From contig CAVOXB010000012.1 of assembly GCA_963700305.1 (NCBI GenBank), positions 1 through 64,000 on the forward strand: a stretch of DNA of 64,000 nt, written 5' to 3'. Numbering within the stretch: the stretch's first letter is position 1; every line of letters starts with the position of its first letter. The stretch is from Desulfomonile sp963700305. GTDB lineage: Bacteria; Desulfobacterota; Desulfomonilia; Desulfomonilales; Desulfomonilaceae. Made by a program: the position numbers and the translations under genes. Below, one piece after another: positions 33,951 to 44,599 of this stretch. Below the pieces are notes generated by a model that saw only the letters and a program-made list of their open reading frames with translations, was not told where the DNA came from and did no database searches.

Positions 33951-34337
33951 TCAGCGCCGCGTAGTGAAAGGAGCACAAGGATTCATGAGATCGGTTCTGG
34001 ATTTCAGTCTCTTGTCCACGAGGTCCGAGAAAGCCGGGTCTCTGGGATCGGCATTCAAGACGAGCTCCGTGTAATGGGCGTATGAGGATGCTGCGTCGAG
34101 CAAGAGGGGCTTGCCGTATGTCTTGAGGACCATTGCCAATTCCTTTTGTGCGTCCGTATAGTTTGCATCGCGTCTTGCTTTGTCTTTGATTGCACGAGTG
34201 GCGTCTATCTCGGCTACAAATTGTTCTATTGCATTGCACAGTTCAGAGGATGGTTCGCCCTTGTTTTGAGCGAGAGCAAAGCCAGTCATTCCCAGGAAAA
34301 CGATTGTGAATATCAGGCACCACATAGATTCTTTCAT
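33951..34337 (-). CDS. Secreted protein of unknown function (128 residues)
   Basis: ATG at 34337 with GAGGGACGG ahead; the open frame reaches 34559 but only this start gives a signal peptide (ESMWCLIFTIVFLGMTGFALAQ). The mature protein is helical: SSELCNAIEQFVAEIDATRA, ARRDANYTDAQKELAMVLKT and ASSYAHYTELVLNADPRDPA, with two Cys (near residues 32 and 121) that could form a disulfide. No domain recognised. It precedes the zincin gene on the same strand. Confidence 0.6.
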   Translation of the reverse strand: MKESMWCLIFTIVFLGMTGFALAQNKGEPSSELCNAIEQFVAEIDATRAIKDKARRDANYTDAQKELAMVLKTYGKPLLLDAASSYAHYTELVLNADPRDPAFSDLVDKRLKSRTDLMNPCAPFTTRR

Positions 34338-34421
34338 GACCGTCCCTCTTTGTTCAAATGCTAAAGATAATGTCTGACACCCCTTCAATGGCTGAGTTTG
34401 ACCCCGCGTCAACTTTATGCC

Positions 34422-34490
34422 GGGTGCCACTGCTGGCTTACCCAGCAGTGATGAGGAAAGACACTGCTGGTCGAGCCAGCAGCGGCACCC
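34422..34490. repeat. Inverted repeat of the CTGCTGG/CCAGCAG type
   Basis: GGGTGCC plus CTGCTGG at 34422-34437 pairs with CCAGCAG plus GGCACCC at 34475-34490, with a second smaller palindrome inside. The right half (34466-34487) recurs, with a few changes, at 55099-55120. It lies between the AcrB-like gene and the secreted protein gene, in a 218-base gap with nothing else. Confidence 0.7.
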
Positions 34491-34555
34491 AAACTCCAAG
34501 ATCACCACTTTATTCCCAAGTGCTGGAGAAACTGAAAAAAGCCGTCCAAAAAAAA

Positions 34556-37500
34556 TCAAGTTGCAGCATGAGCATCCGAGGGCCCTGCAGTTTTCTTCTT
34601 AAGCCTTTGAACCAATACGTACATCGGTGGAGTGAAGAACACGCCTAGCATAGTGACTCCCAGCATGCCGAAGCAGACTGCTGTGCCTACGGCTTGCCTG
34701 CTTGCAGCGCCTGCGCCTGTAGCTATCACCAGCGGCATGACGCCTACGATGAAGGCGAATGACGTCATTATAATGGCCCTGAAGCGAAGTTTGGCACCTT
34801 CTATCGCGGCCTCAATGGCAGACATGCCTTCAGCTTGCTTCTCTCTCGCGAATTCCACCACAAGAATGGCGTTCTTGGCCGATAGACCGACCAAGAGAAT
34901 GAGCCCCACCTGCGTGTAAAGGCTGTTATCCAGCCCCCGTATCGCGAGGCCTACAACTGCGCCCAACACAGCCAGAGGCACAACTGCGATGACTGCTATG
35001 GGATCGATCCAGCTCTCGTATTGGGCTGCAAGTATCATCAAGACGACTAACACGGCCATTGCAAACACCAGATATACCTGACCGCCGATCTTTTGCTGCT
35101 GATAAGCCACACCCGTCCATTCACTGCCGGTCCCTGGAGGAAGATTGGCTTCGGCCAAGCCTTCCATTTCTTGCATAACCTGTCCCGAACTGACGCCCGA
35201 TGCACCCTCCCCTATCACTCGAATAGCAGGAAACATGTTGTAGCGGTCAATTCGCAGCGGACCGGGCGAATAATCCACTTTGACCATTGTGCCGATGGGT
35301 ACCATGTTCCCATCCTGGTTTCGCACCTCCAGCCTTTTTATGTCGTCAGCGGAAGCGCGATACTTGGCGTCTGCCTGGGCCGTTACATGCCACGTCCGGC
35401 CAAATTCATTGAAGTCATTTACATAAGTGGAACCGAGATAGGTCTGCAGAGTATCGAAAACCGACTGCAGCGGAACCTTCAGGCTAAGGGCCTTTACCCT
35501 GTCAACGTCAGCAAAGATTGTCGGTGCACTGGCTCTGAAAGTGGAGTTAAAGGCACGCAATTGACCTTCTGAATACGCCTCTCGCAGCATTTCATTGGCT
35601 GCTTGATTCAATCTCGGGAGGCCAACTCCGGCCCTGTCCTCCAGCCACATTTCAGATCCGGCGCTTTGCCCGAGACCCACAATGGGCGGCAAAGAAAATG
35701 GGAAAACGATGCCGTCCTTAATATGGGTGAACTTCTGCGACAGTTCGGCCAGAATGACTTCCTTGGTTCGCCCTTTCTTAAGGCGCTCATCCCACGGTTC
35801 CAGCGAGGCAAATCCGCTTCCCAGGGAAGGTCCGTTGCCATCCAGAATCGAAGTTCCAGGAATAACCGAATAATGAGCAATACCATCTGTGGATTTCAGG
35901 ACCTCCATCACCTGCTTCATGGTGGCATCCGTGCGCTGAAGCGATGCTCCATCCGGGAGCTGTGCATTCAGCATGATCAAACCGTCGTCTTCGTCAGGAA
36001 GAAATCCCGCAGGAACTTTGGTGAAAGCGTAATATGTCAAACCTATTGCTACTGCCCAGATAAGCACCATGACAGGCACGTTATGCACCAGGAAAGACAC
36101 AATGGCAGTGTAACGCCCTGTAATTTTGTCGAATACGACGTCAAACCACCGGTAGAAGGCGTTTTTCTCGCCATGTTGCGGACGCAGCCAGAGGGAGCAC
36201 TGCACAGGTTTGAGCGTCATTGCATTGACCGCACTTAGTAGCGTCGTAACAGCAATGGTCAATGAAAATTGGCGATAAAGCTGGCCCGAGATGCCGCCCA
36301 GAAACGCTGCTGGAATAAACACTGCCATGAGCACCAGAGTAATTCCGATGATCGCGCCTGTAATTTCTTCCATAGCCTTTATGGAAGCGTCCTTGGGGCT
36401 CAAACCATGTTGCCGCATGTTGCGGTCGACGTTCTCCACGACCACTATGGCATCGTCCACCACAATTCCAATTGCAAGCACCAATCCGAACATCGTCAAC
36501 ATGTTTATGGAAAAACCCAGCAAATACAATATTGCAAAGGCTCCCACGATAGAAACGGGAACAGTAGTTGCTGGCACCAGAGTGGCCCGCCAGTCCTGGA
36601 GGAAGATGAACACAACGATAAAAACAAGGATGAAAGCTTCAATCAGTGTAATGACTACCTCTCGGATTGACGTTCGTATGAAATCCGAGCTTTCGTACAC
36701 GATCTTGTAATCCACACCTTTTGGAAAATCTTTCTTCAAAGTCTCCATGGTACGATGGACATCGTCCGCAACATCCAGAGCATTCGAGCCTGGGGTCTGA
36801 TAGACAATAAGCGTAACAGCAGGAACGCCGTTGTAATACGAACGAGTATCGTAGCTCTTCGCTCCCAATTCCACGCGGCCCAAGTCTTTTACGCGAACAA
36901 TGCTTCCATCTTTGCCGGTCTTTACGATGATGTCTTCAAATTGTCCTACTTCTGTCAAACGACCGAGTGTGTTCACAGGAAGGTCCGACGTCTGCCCTTT
37001 GGGAGCAGGCTCTTGGCCGAGGCGACCGGCCGCAACCTGAACATTCTGGCTTTTCAGGGCGCCGACTAGGTCGTTTGTCGTCAGGCTGTTGTACTGGAGC
37101 CTGTTAGGGTTCATCCAGACACGCATGCTGTAGTCTTTGGTTGGGAACATGGTGACATCACCAACTCCGTGGAGACGACTTACCTGGTCCTTTATGGTCG
37201 TGGTCACGTAATTGGTGAGGAAAAGATCGTCATATGAACCATCCGGAGAATACAGACAGAGAACGGTGACAAAAGATGTCGACGCCTTTTTCGTTATGAT
37301 TCCCTGGCGCTGAACTTCTTGCGGCAAGGATGCCATTGCCCAGTTCACCCGGTTTTGCACCAGCACTGTCGCCATATCAGCGTCAGTTCCCAATTCGAAG
37401 GTGACCTTTAGAGTGTATGACCCATCGCGAGCGCTTGTGCTCTGCATGTAGATCATGTTTTCAACGCCGTTGACCTGCTGTTCGATCGGCGCGGCCACAG

Positions 37501-37681
37501 TATCGGCAACAACCTTCGGATCAGCGCCCGGATACGAGGCCGTGACCTGGACCATGGGTGGAGCTATCGGAGGAAATTGGGAAATTGGCAGCGAAAAAAT
37601 AGCCACCGCTCCGGCTGCCATGATCAACAAGGAGATCACGGAGGCTAGAATGGGCCGATTGATGAAAAAACGGCTGAGCAT
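34556..37681 (-). CDS. RND multidrug efflux pump, inner-membrane subunit (AcrB/HAE1 family)
   Basis: 1041 residues, complete. FFINRPILASVISLLIMAAG starts TM1. The porter domains contain SYPGADPKVVADTVAAPIEQ and VNGVENMIYMQS, and the two six-helix groups are present. The proton-relay residues are visible: the Asp pair in LAIGIVVDDAIVVVENVDR (TM4) and the Lys in LLVGLSAKNAILVVEFA (TM10). It is an HAE1-type transporter that, with the periplasmic adaptor encoded 15 bases upstream, exports hydrophobic drugs or metabolites. No TolC-like gene follows, so the outer-membrane channel must be encoded elsewhere. Confidence 0.95.
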   Translation of the reverse strand: MLSRFFINRPILASVISLLIMAAGAVAIFSLPISQFPPIAPPMVQVTASYPGADPKVVADTVAAPIEQQVNGVENMIYMQSTSARDGSYTLKVTFELGTDADMATVLVQNRVNWAMASLPQEVQRQGIITKKASTSFVTVLCLYSPDGSYDDLFLTNYVTTTIKDQVSRLHGVGDVTMFPTKDYSMRVWMNPNRLQYNSLTTNDLVGALKSQNVQVAAGRLGQEPAPKGQTSDLPVNTLGRLTEVGQFEDIIVKTGKDGSIVRVKDLGRVELGAKSYDTRSYYNGVPAVTLIVYQTPGSNALDVADDVHRTMETLKKDFPKGVDYKIVYESSDFIRTSIREVVITLIEAFILVFIVVFIFLQDWRATLVPATTVPVSIVGAFAILYLLGFSINMLTMFGLVLAIGIVVDDAIVVVENVDRNMRQHGLSPKDASIKAMEEITGAIIGITLVLMAVFIPAAFLGGISGQLYRQFSLTIAVTTLLSAVNAMTLKPVQCSLWLRPQHGEKNAFYRWFDVVFDKITGRYTAIVSFLVHNVPVMVLIWAVAIGLTYYAFTKVPAGFLPDEDDGLIMLNAQLPDGASLQRTDATMKQVMEVLKSTDGIAHYSVIPGTSILDGNGPSLGSGFASLEPWDERLKKGRTKEVILAELSQKFTHIKDGIVFPFSLPPIVGLGQSAGSEMWLEDRAGVGLPRLNQAANEMLREAYSEGQLRAFNSTFRASAPTIFADVDRVKALSLKVPLQSVFDTLQTYLGSTYVNDFNEFGRTWHVTAQADAKYRASADDIKRLEVRNQDGNMVPIGTMVKVDYSPGPLRIDRYNMFPAIRVIGEGASGVSSGQVMQEMEGLAEANLPPGTGSEWTGVAYQQQKIGGQVYLVFAMAVLVVLMILAAQYESWIDPIAVIAVVPLAVLGAVVGLAIRGLDNSLYTQVGLILLVGLSAKNAILVVEFAREKQAEGMSAIEAAIEGAKLRFRAIIMTSFAFIVGVMPLVIATGAGAASRQAVGTAVCFGMLGVTMLGVFFTPPMYVLVQRLKKKTAGPSDAHAAT

Positions 37682-37696
37682 TCCTGTAACCCCCGT

Positions 37697-38879
37697 CTAT
37701 TTTTCTTTGTTTTTGTGAGGAGCAGTGGAATCAGATTTTGGCTCGACAGCGGCTGCCGTGATATTAGCCTTGGAGCCGGATCTCGCCCGTTGCACACCCG
37801 TCGTAATCACCCGGTCCTTAAGACTGAGGCCTTCTTCTATCACCCTCATATCTTCAATTTGCTCGGCCATTTTTATGCGCTTTTGTTGAACGATATTCGC
37901 TTCGTCAACCACAAACACGTACCTTCCGCCTTGATCGAATTGCACGGCTACGTCGGGGATCAGCAGCACCGATCTTTTTTCAGAGGGAACGCGAATCCGC
38001 GCGAACATACCCCCCATCATCAGGCCATCGGGATTGGGGAATATTCCTCGCACCTGAATGGTTCCAGTTGAGGAATCCACGGTGGTTTCAGCAAAATCAA
38101 AATGGCCTTCATGCGGGTATCCGGTTTCGTCAGCCAGCCCCATATAGACCGGAAGCTTTGCAGAAGGCTTATTAGATGGATCGGTTGTTTTGCTGGCAAG
38201 CCCTCGCAAGACCAAAAGAAGGTCCAGTTCGCTCACGTTGAAATACGCATAAATGGGGTCGTCTGCTACGACTGTAGTCAGCAAGGTCTTCTCAGTGGCT
38301 CCGACGAGATTGCCTAGATCAACCTTATTTCGACTGACCCGGCCGTCAATCGGAGACGTCACCTGGGTCCATTCCAGATCCAGTTTCGCCTTGTCCAAGG
38401 CAGCGTCAGCAAGGTCCACGTCGGCACTTGCAACGTCTCGTTCCGCTACCTTTTTTTCGAGTTTCAGAGCGCTGATTGCCTCTTTGCTCTCAAGTTGCTG
38501 CGAGATTTGCACTTCGGTCTGTGCGAGCTTGGACGAAGCTTTCTGGGCCTCCAGTTTGGCTTTGGCTTCTTTCACGTTTGCCTGATACTGCCTTGGGTCA
38601 ATGAGAAATAAGGCATCTCCTGCCTTGACCTTTGCCCGAGGCTGGAAATACATTTTATCCAAAAAACCAGGCACCCTTGCCCTGATGTCCACTGTTGCCA
38701 GAGGAGCTGTATTCCCTGTGTATTCCAAATATTTGATAACCTCTTTCTGGTACCGGTAGAACCACTGTCACTTCCGCGGGAGGAAGAGCCTTCTTCGTAG
38801 GCTTCTGGGAACATGCCGATACAAAACACAGGGCCAAAATCACTGATGTTAAAGTTAGATGCCTGGCTCGACCATGCAT
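37697..38879 (-). pseudogene. RND periplasmic adaptor lipoprotein (MFP), one frameshift near the N-terminus
   Basis: ATG at 38879 after AAGGAG. The signal peptide has a lipobox (LALCFVSAC|SQK). After VTVVLPVPER, near 38735, two bases (one GA unit of a GAGAG run) appear to be missing; the continuing frame reads EYTGNTAPLATVDIRARVPG, FLDKMYFQPRAKVKAGDALF, the coiled-coil hairpin, TSPIDGRVSRNKVDLGNLVG and the beta-barrel and membrane-proximal domains, ending at 37697. Restored, it is about 394 residues, normal for AcrA-like adaptors. The rest of the gene is perfect and its pump is intact, so this is either a very recent inactivation or a sequencing error. Confidence 0.85.
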
Positions 38880-39435
38880 CGCGAACTCCTTGGAGAACTA
38901 GATCGTACCTTACAAGTAGCAGGCCGGCCTTTGTGGCGAAGCGCCCTCGTTGCTTTCAAGAAATCATCACCTCAGGCCAGGTTTCCTGATTCTGGTATGC
39001 ACAGGCCCTGCTACGAAAGAACAGCCCTTAATTAAACGGGGAGACGATATCACCTCAATCAGAGCAAAGGCAAGGCAAAACGCGAGAACGAGTGACTCTT
39101 CGTTATCTGCACCTATTAGGACATGGATGTAGTGCATAGATAATCGTTCCGCAAGGCTCGGATTTTAAATAGATTAAAAGTTCGTACATTAAGACGATCC
39201 ACTTCGGTAAATGGGTGTCCCATTCTCTTAGCAACCAGGACATAGCTGAGTTGCTGCTTGACTGTGGGAAGAATCTTCATTTAATGTCCATTATATGTAT
39301 GTTGCATGACTTAATTTCCTTAACTTGGCTTCATATTATGGAATAAAGCTGATTTCCGAAATCCCTTCAACGTGCATTTCGTGTCGGCCACCCAGAGGGA
39401 TTTCCATTTGAGTAGACTCTGAGGAAGTCTTTAAA
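38880..39435. other. Divergent promoter region between the efflux operon and treS
   Basis: 555 bases without a supported gene. No regulator gene for the pump, no clear repeat. The ribosome site GAGGAAG of treS lies at its right end. Confidence 0.45.
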
Positions 39436-42400
39436 ATGCCATCACCGAGAAAAACCACCGTAGGATTGACCGAAGAGCCTGAATGGTACAAAGACGCTGT
39501 CATTTACGAAGTCCACGTGCGGGCATTTTACGATAGCGACGGAGACGGCGTCGGCGATTTCCGAGGCCTCACAGAGAAGCTTGATTATCTCCAGGACCTT
39601 GGAATAACAGCCATATGGCTATTGCCTTTCTTTCCTTCCCCTTTGAAGGACGACGGCTATGATATCGCGGACTATAAGAATGTCCATCCCGCTTATGGAA
39701 CGCTTAGAGATTTCAAGGTATTTATTAAGGAGGCCCATCGCCGCGGCCTACGTGTGCTTACCGAACTCGTGCTCAATCACACTTCGGACCAGCATCCCTG
39801 GTTTCAGCGTGCCCGTCGAGCTCGCCGAGGAAGCAAATGGCGCAATTTTTACGTCTGGACCAATAATCCGGATTCGTACCCGGGCGTGCGAATCATTTTT
39901 CAGGATTTCGAATCATCCAACTGGGCCTGGGATCCTTTGGCCAAAGCCTATTACTGGCATCGCTTTTATTCTCACCAGCCAGATTTGAACTTCGACAACC
40001 CGATTGTGCGCCGGACAGTTATGGGTCTACTAGATTTCTGGCTCAAATTGGGAGTGGACGGGTTGCGCCTTGACGCAGTCCCGTAACCTTTTCGAGCGTG
40101 AAGGAACCAATTGCGAGAATCTTCCGGAGACCCACGAATTCCTGAAACAACTCAGACGTCATGTGGATAGGAATTTCAAGGGTCGTATGCTCCTGGCTGA
40201 AGCCAACCAGTGGCCCGAGGACGCTGCAGCCTATTTCGGAAACGCTGACGAATGTCATGTGGCATTTCATTTTCCTATCATGCCACGTTTGTACATCGCA
40301 CTCCGCATGGAAGACAGATATCCGATCATCAATTCACTCGAACAAACGCCAAAGATTCCCGACACCTGCCAATGGGCTCTTTTCTTAAGAAATCACGACG
40401 AATTGACCCTGGAGATGGTGACGGACGAGGAACGCGACTACATGTACAGGGTTTACGCCCAGGATAGGCAGGCCAGGATCAACCTGGGGATACGTCGCCG
40501 CTTGGCCCCTCTGATGGGGAAGAGTCGGCGCAAGATGGAGCTCATGAACAGTCTGCTATTTTCATTGCCCGGAACTCCTGTGATCTATTACGGCGATGAG
40601 ATCGGAATGGGAGACAACATCTATCTTGGGGACCGCGATGGTGTACGCACGCCCATGCAGTGGAGCGCGGACCGAAATGCCGGTTTTTCAAGAGCAAACC
40701 CTCAGGGGCTTTATCTTCCTCCAATTATCGACCAGGAATATCATTATGAGGCGCTCAACGTGGAAGTCCAACAAAATAATCCGGAATCCTTGCTCTCGTG
40801 GACCAAGCGTGTGATTGCGTTGAGAAGGAACTACAAAGCTTTCGGCAGAGGAACCATGGAATTTCTCTATCCGGAAAACCGCAAGATTCTCGCGTTCATC
40901 CGTCGCTACAAACAGGAATGCATTCTCGTAGTAGCCAACTTCTCGCGATTACTCCAGTTTGCGGAACTGAATCTATCGGAATTCAAAGGCATGATTCCGG
41001 TCACGCCTTACGGCCGTGTCGAATTTCCTCCAATTGGCGATGCTCCGTATTTTGTAACCATGGGGCCTCATAGTTTCATGTGGTTCTCTATTGAATCACC
41101 CGGAGAAGACCACATCACAGCGTATGCGACGAAAAAAGATGAATCGCCCATTCTTGAGGTGTCCGGCCACTGGAGCACCTTGCTCGAAAAAGAGTCTCGC
41201 CTCAAACTGGAGAGCGTGCTGCCCCGATTTCTTCTGGGGCAACGCTGGTTTCGTTCCAAGGCCAGACTCATGCGAGGGGTAAGAGTGACTGAGATGATCT
41301 GGTGGAACAAATCCAGGAGAGGCCCATGTTTGGCCATGCTGCAGGTTGAGTATACGGAAGGAGACCCTGAAACCTATCTGCTCCCCATATCTTTTGTAGC
41401 TGAGGAGAGTTGGAGCACGGTGCTCGAAAACGCCTCTCATGCTATCATCTGTCGCATTTCTATCAAAGATACTTACCAGAGTGGGTTCCTCTACGATTCG
41501 ACAATAGATCCGGAATTTGGATCAATGCTTCTCGCGTTGATGGAAAGACAACGAGTTTTGAAAGGCGCTGCAGGCGAATTGATCGGCAAGAACACCAAAG
41601 CTCTCAGAACATTGACTGGTACGACGACACGAAGTTTTGAGCCGACGATAATGACGAGTGAGCAGACCAATACATCAATTCGATTCGAGAATCGGTTTGT
41701 TCTGAAGCTGTATCGGAGACTGGAAGAAGGGATGAATTCCGAGGTCGAAATAGGTCGATTCCTGGAAAAAAGAGCCTTTCCATTTGTCCCGCCTTTGGCC
41801 GGTGAACTGGAATATGTTCCTCATGCCAAAAGACGGCGAGAACCCATCATGATGGCAGTTCTTCACGGATGGGTCCCCTACCAGGCGGTGGCATGGGAAT
41901 ACACGTTGGATGTCCTGTCCCAATTCATGGAGGAAATGCTGGCCCGTCGCCCCATTCTTGATGTCCTACAAACGCCTCGAATGCATTTGGTGGATATCGC
42001 TCTGAGTGAGCCACCAGTTTTGTCCTACGATCTCGTCGGTTCATACCTAGAATCCGCGCGACTAATTGGAGAGAGAACCGCTCAGTTGCACATAACTCTG
42101 GCTGCCGAAGAGGATGATGAAAACTTCAAACCCGACAAGTTTACGCTGCTTTATCAGCGATCGCTCTATCAATCTCTGATCAATCTGAGCGAACAGGTGT
42201 TTCAGCAATTACAACAGAGACTTAGATCTCTTTCGGACGAAACTAAAGATGAAGCAGGGGCTCTCCTCGCAGGCCAGCAGGACGTGCAAGAGCATTTCAA
42301 ATCCGTACTGAGTGCTAAGTTTAATACGGTTCGTATTCGCTGCCACGGAGACCTTCACCTGGGACAGATCTTGCACACAGGAAATGATTTTGTGATCATG

Positions 42401-42823
42401 GATTTCGAGGGAGACCCCGCCAGATCAATTACCGAACGTCGCATCAAGCGCTCTCCTTTGCGGGATGTGGCCAGTATGATCCGATCTTTCGAATACGCAT
42501 CGTATTCCGCTCTGTTCGCCCTACAGGATGCAGGACTGCTGCGCGGCGCTGATGGCCGCTACGCTGAATCGTTGATATCGTTTTGGAGTTTATGGGTGCA
42601 AGCATCATTCTTGAAGGCGTATTTAGAAATAGCGCAAGGGGCCGAGTTGTTGCCGGACAACCGATACGAGCTACGAACGATGCTGGACGCGTACGTTATG
42701 GAGAGAGTAGTGCATGAATTGGGATATGAACTCGCTAATCGTCCTAATTGGGTGAGAATACCGCTTCGGGGAATCCGGCGGATTCTTGCAGGCAAATCTG
42801 GTGAGGTTCCGACGCCGCGATGA
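39436..42823 (+). pseudogene. treS: Trehalose synthase-maltokinase fusion (TreS-Mak), one frameshift
   Basis: About 1,128 residues if the frame is restored. The N-terminal GH13 domain: WYKDAVIYEVHVRAFYDSDG, LNHTSDQHPWFQRARRA, the nucleophile Asp in VDGLRLDAVP, then (after the shift) acid/base Glu in MLLAEANQWPED and LRNHDELTLEMV. Immediately after DAVP, at about 40083, one extra A makes a stop; the other frame continues YLFEREGTNCENLPETHEFL. From about residue 560 a maltokinase domain follows (RRLEEGMNSEVEIGRFL; the catalytic HGDLHLGQIL and MDFEGDPARS). TreS interconverts maltose and trehalose; maltokinase makes maltose-1-phosphate for the GlgE alpha-glucan pathway. The break is a single base beside the active site: real inactivation or an error. 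Confidence 0.88.
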
Positions 42824-42905
42824 TATGTACTGATTCGGTTTATGCATGATAATGCAAAATTGAAAAAGGAATCATTATAAACGTGCTGATTACTAAGGAG
42901 AGACC

Positions 42906-44405
42906 ATGAACATTCGCGGGGGAGGCATTTTATTGCACATCAGTTCTCTTCCCTCAAGATTCGGCATCGGAGATATGGGCCCGTCGGCCCTCAAATTCGC
43001 GGACTTTCTTGAGGAAACCAAACAGACGTATTGGCAGATCATTCCTTTGACTCCGCCCAATCCTCATCATTATTCGCCGTATCACAGCCCTTCAGCTTTT
43101 GCAGGCAATCCTCTGCTCATAAGTCCTGAGTCGCTTGTCACGATGGGTCTGCTAAAGCAATCGGACGTGGAATCCCCGCCTTCTTTTCCAATAGAACTAG
43201 TCGACTTCCCGGCGGTAATTCAATTCAAGGCTGAACTTCTGCGAAAGGCTTATACTTCATTCAGGGGTGAACACGGTGGCTCTTCCTTCGACTACTCGCA
43301 TTTTTGCGAGGATAATGCACGTTGGTTGGACGATTATGCCCTTTTTAGTGCGATTTCGGAACAATTCGCGGGTCAGACATGGGGGCAATGGCCGAAGGAA
43401 TTGAGAGATCGACAATATGATGCATTGAAGAAATCGTCAGAAGAACTGCACGATGTCATTGAAATGGAGAAATTCACCCAATTTATTTTTTCTAAACAGT
43501 GGTCTGCTCTGAAAAATTACTGCAATAGAAAAGGCATCCAGATTATTGGGGACCTGCCTGTATATGTCGATTACAACAGCGCTGAAGTGTGGGCACATCC
43601 TGAATTTTTCAAACTCGACCAGGACATGAGACCGTACGTGGTCTCAGGCGTGCCCCCTGACTATTTCAGTGCGACTGGCCAGTTGTGGGGCCACCCGATC
43701 TACAATTGGGACAAACTGAAAGAAACCGGGTATTCCTGGTGGCTGGATCGGATCGAGCATAATCTCAACCAATGCGATATCCTTCGCATTGACCATTTCC
43801 GCGGATTTGTTGGTTTTTGGGAAGTCCCTGCAGAAGAGAAGACTGCCATAAACGGCAAATGGGTCCAAGGTCCCGCAGATGATTTCTTCAAAAAAGTGTT
43901 GCGCAGATTCCCTGGCATTTCGATCATAGCAGAAGACCTTGGGGTCATAACTCCCGATGTTCGAGAGCTGATTGGCGAATTGGGCGTCCCAGGTATGAAG
44001 GTCCTGATGTTTGCGTTCGGTGAAGATTTTGCAACCAATCCTTATGCTCCCCACAATATTCCGAAAGACTCAGTGGTATTCACAGGGACTCACGACAACA
44101 ATACTGTAAAAGGCTGGTTCAACCGCGAGGCAACGCCCGAAGACAAGGATAGGTTTTCTACATATGTGGGGAGAGGAATAGGGGAAGACGAGATCCACTG
44201 GGAAATGTGTCGCCTCGCCATGATGACCGCGGCCAACATCGCAATCTTACCTATGCAGGACATTCTCGGCCTTGGCGAGGAAGCTCGCATGAATCTTCCT
44301 TCTCAGAAGGAAGGTAACTGGCTCTGGAGAATGTCACCGGACATGCTGACTCCGGAAATTGCCGGCAAGCTCCGGATCCTTACCGAAACATATGGCAGGG
44401 CTTGA
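42906..44405 (+). CDS. malQ: 4-alpha-glucanotransferase (amylomaltase, GH77)
   Basis: 499 residues; AAGGAGAG before the ATG. RGGGILLHISSLPSRFGIGD is the GH77 N-terminus. The catalytic residues lie in DILRIDHFRGF (nucleophile Asp), IIAEDLGVITPDV (acid/base Glu) and VFTGTHDNNTVKGWF (third carboxylate Asp). ADDFFKKVLRRF and LGLGEEARMN are conserved too. It disproportionates maltodextrins in the cytoplasm. It follows treS-mak by 82 bases on the same strand, so the pair forms a small alpha-glucan/trehalose unit. Intact and typical length. Confidence 0.95.
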   Translation: MNIRGGGILLHISSLPSRFGIGDMGPSALKFADFLEETKQTYWQIIPLTPPNPHHYSPYHSPSAFAGNPLLISPESLVTMGLLKQSDVESPPSFPIELVDFPAVIQFKAELLRKAYTSFRGEHGGSSFDYSHFCEDNARWLDDYALFSAISEQFAGQTWGQWPKELRDRQYDALKKSSEELHDVIEMEKFTQFIFSKQWSALKNYCNRKGIQIIGDLPVYVDYNSAEVWAHPEFFKLDQDMRPYVVSGVPPDYFSATGQLWGHPIYNWDKLKETGYSWWLDRIEHNLNQCDILRIDHFRGFVGFWEVPAEEKTAINGKWVQGPADDFFKKVLRRFPGISIIAEDLGVITPDVRELIGELGVPGMKVLMFAFGEDFATNPYAPHNIPKDSVVFTGTHDNNTVKGWFNREATPEDKDRFSTYVGRGIGEDEIHWEMCRLAMMTAANIAILPMQDILGLGEEARMNLPSQKEGNWLWRMSPDMLTPEIAGKLRILTETYGRA

Positions 44406-44599
44406 TCGGATTACGAATGGTTAAGGTGGATTTGACACCTCAAACAGAAAGCCAACCCAGCTTTCAAAAAGCGGATGCCAGCGACCAGCAAGGTGCATGG
44501 CGATTGTGCGGCAGCCCGAGGTTTCGTGATTGAATTCCCTTAGCCCGTCCACTATATTCTTCGAGTGAGACATATAGTCGCTTCCGTTATCGCGTATTC

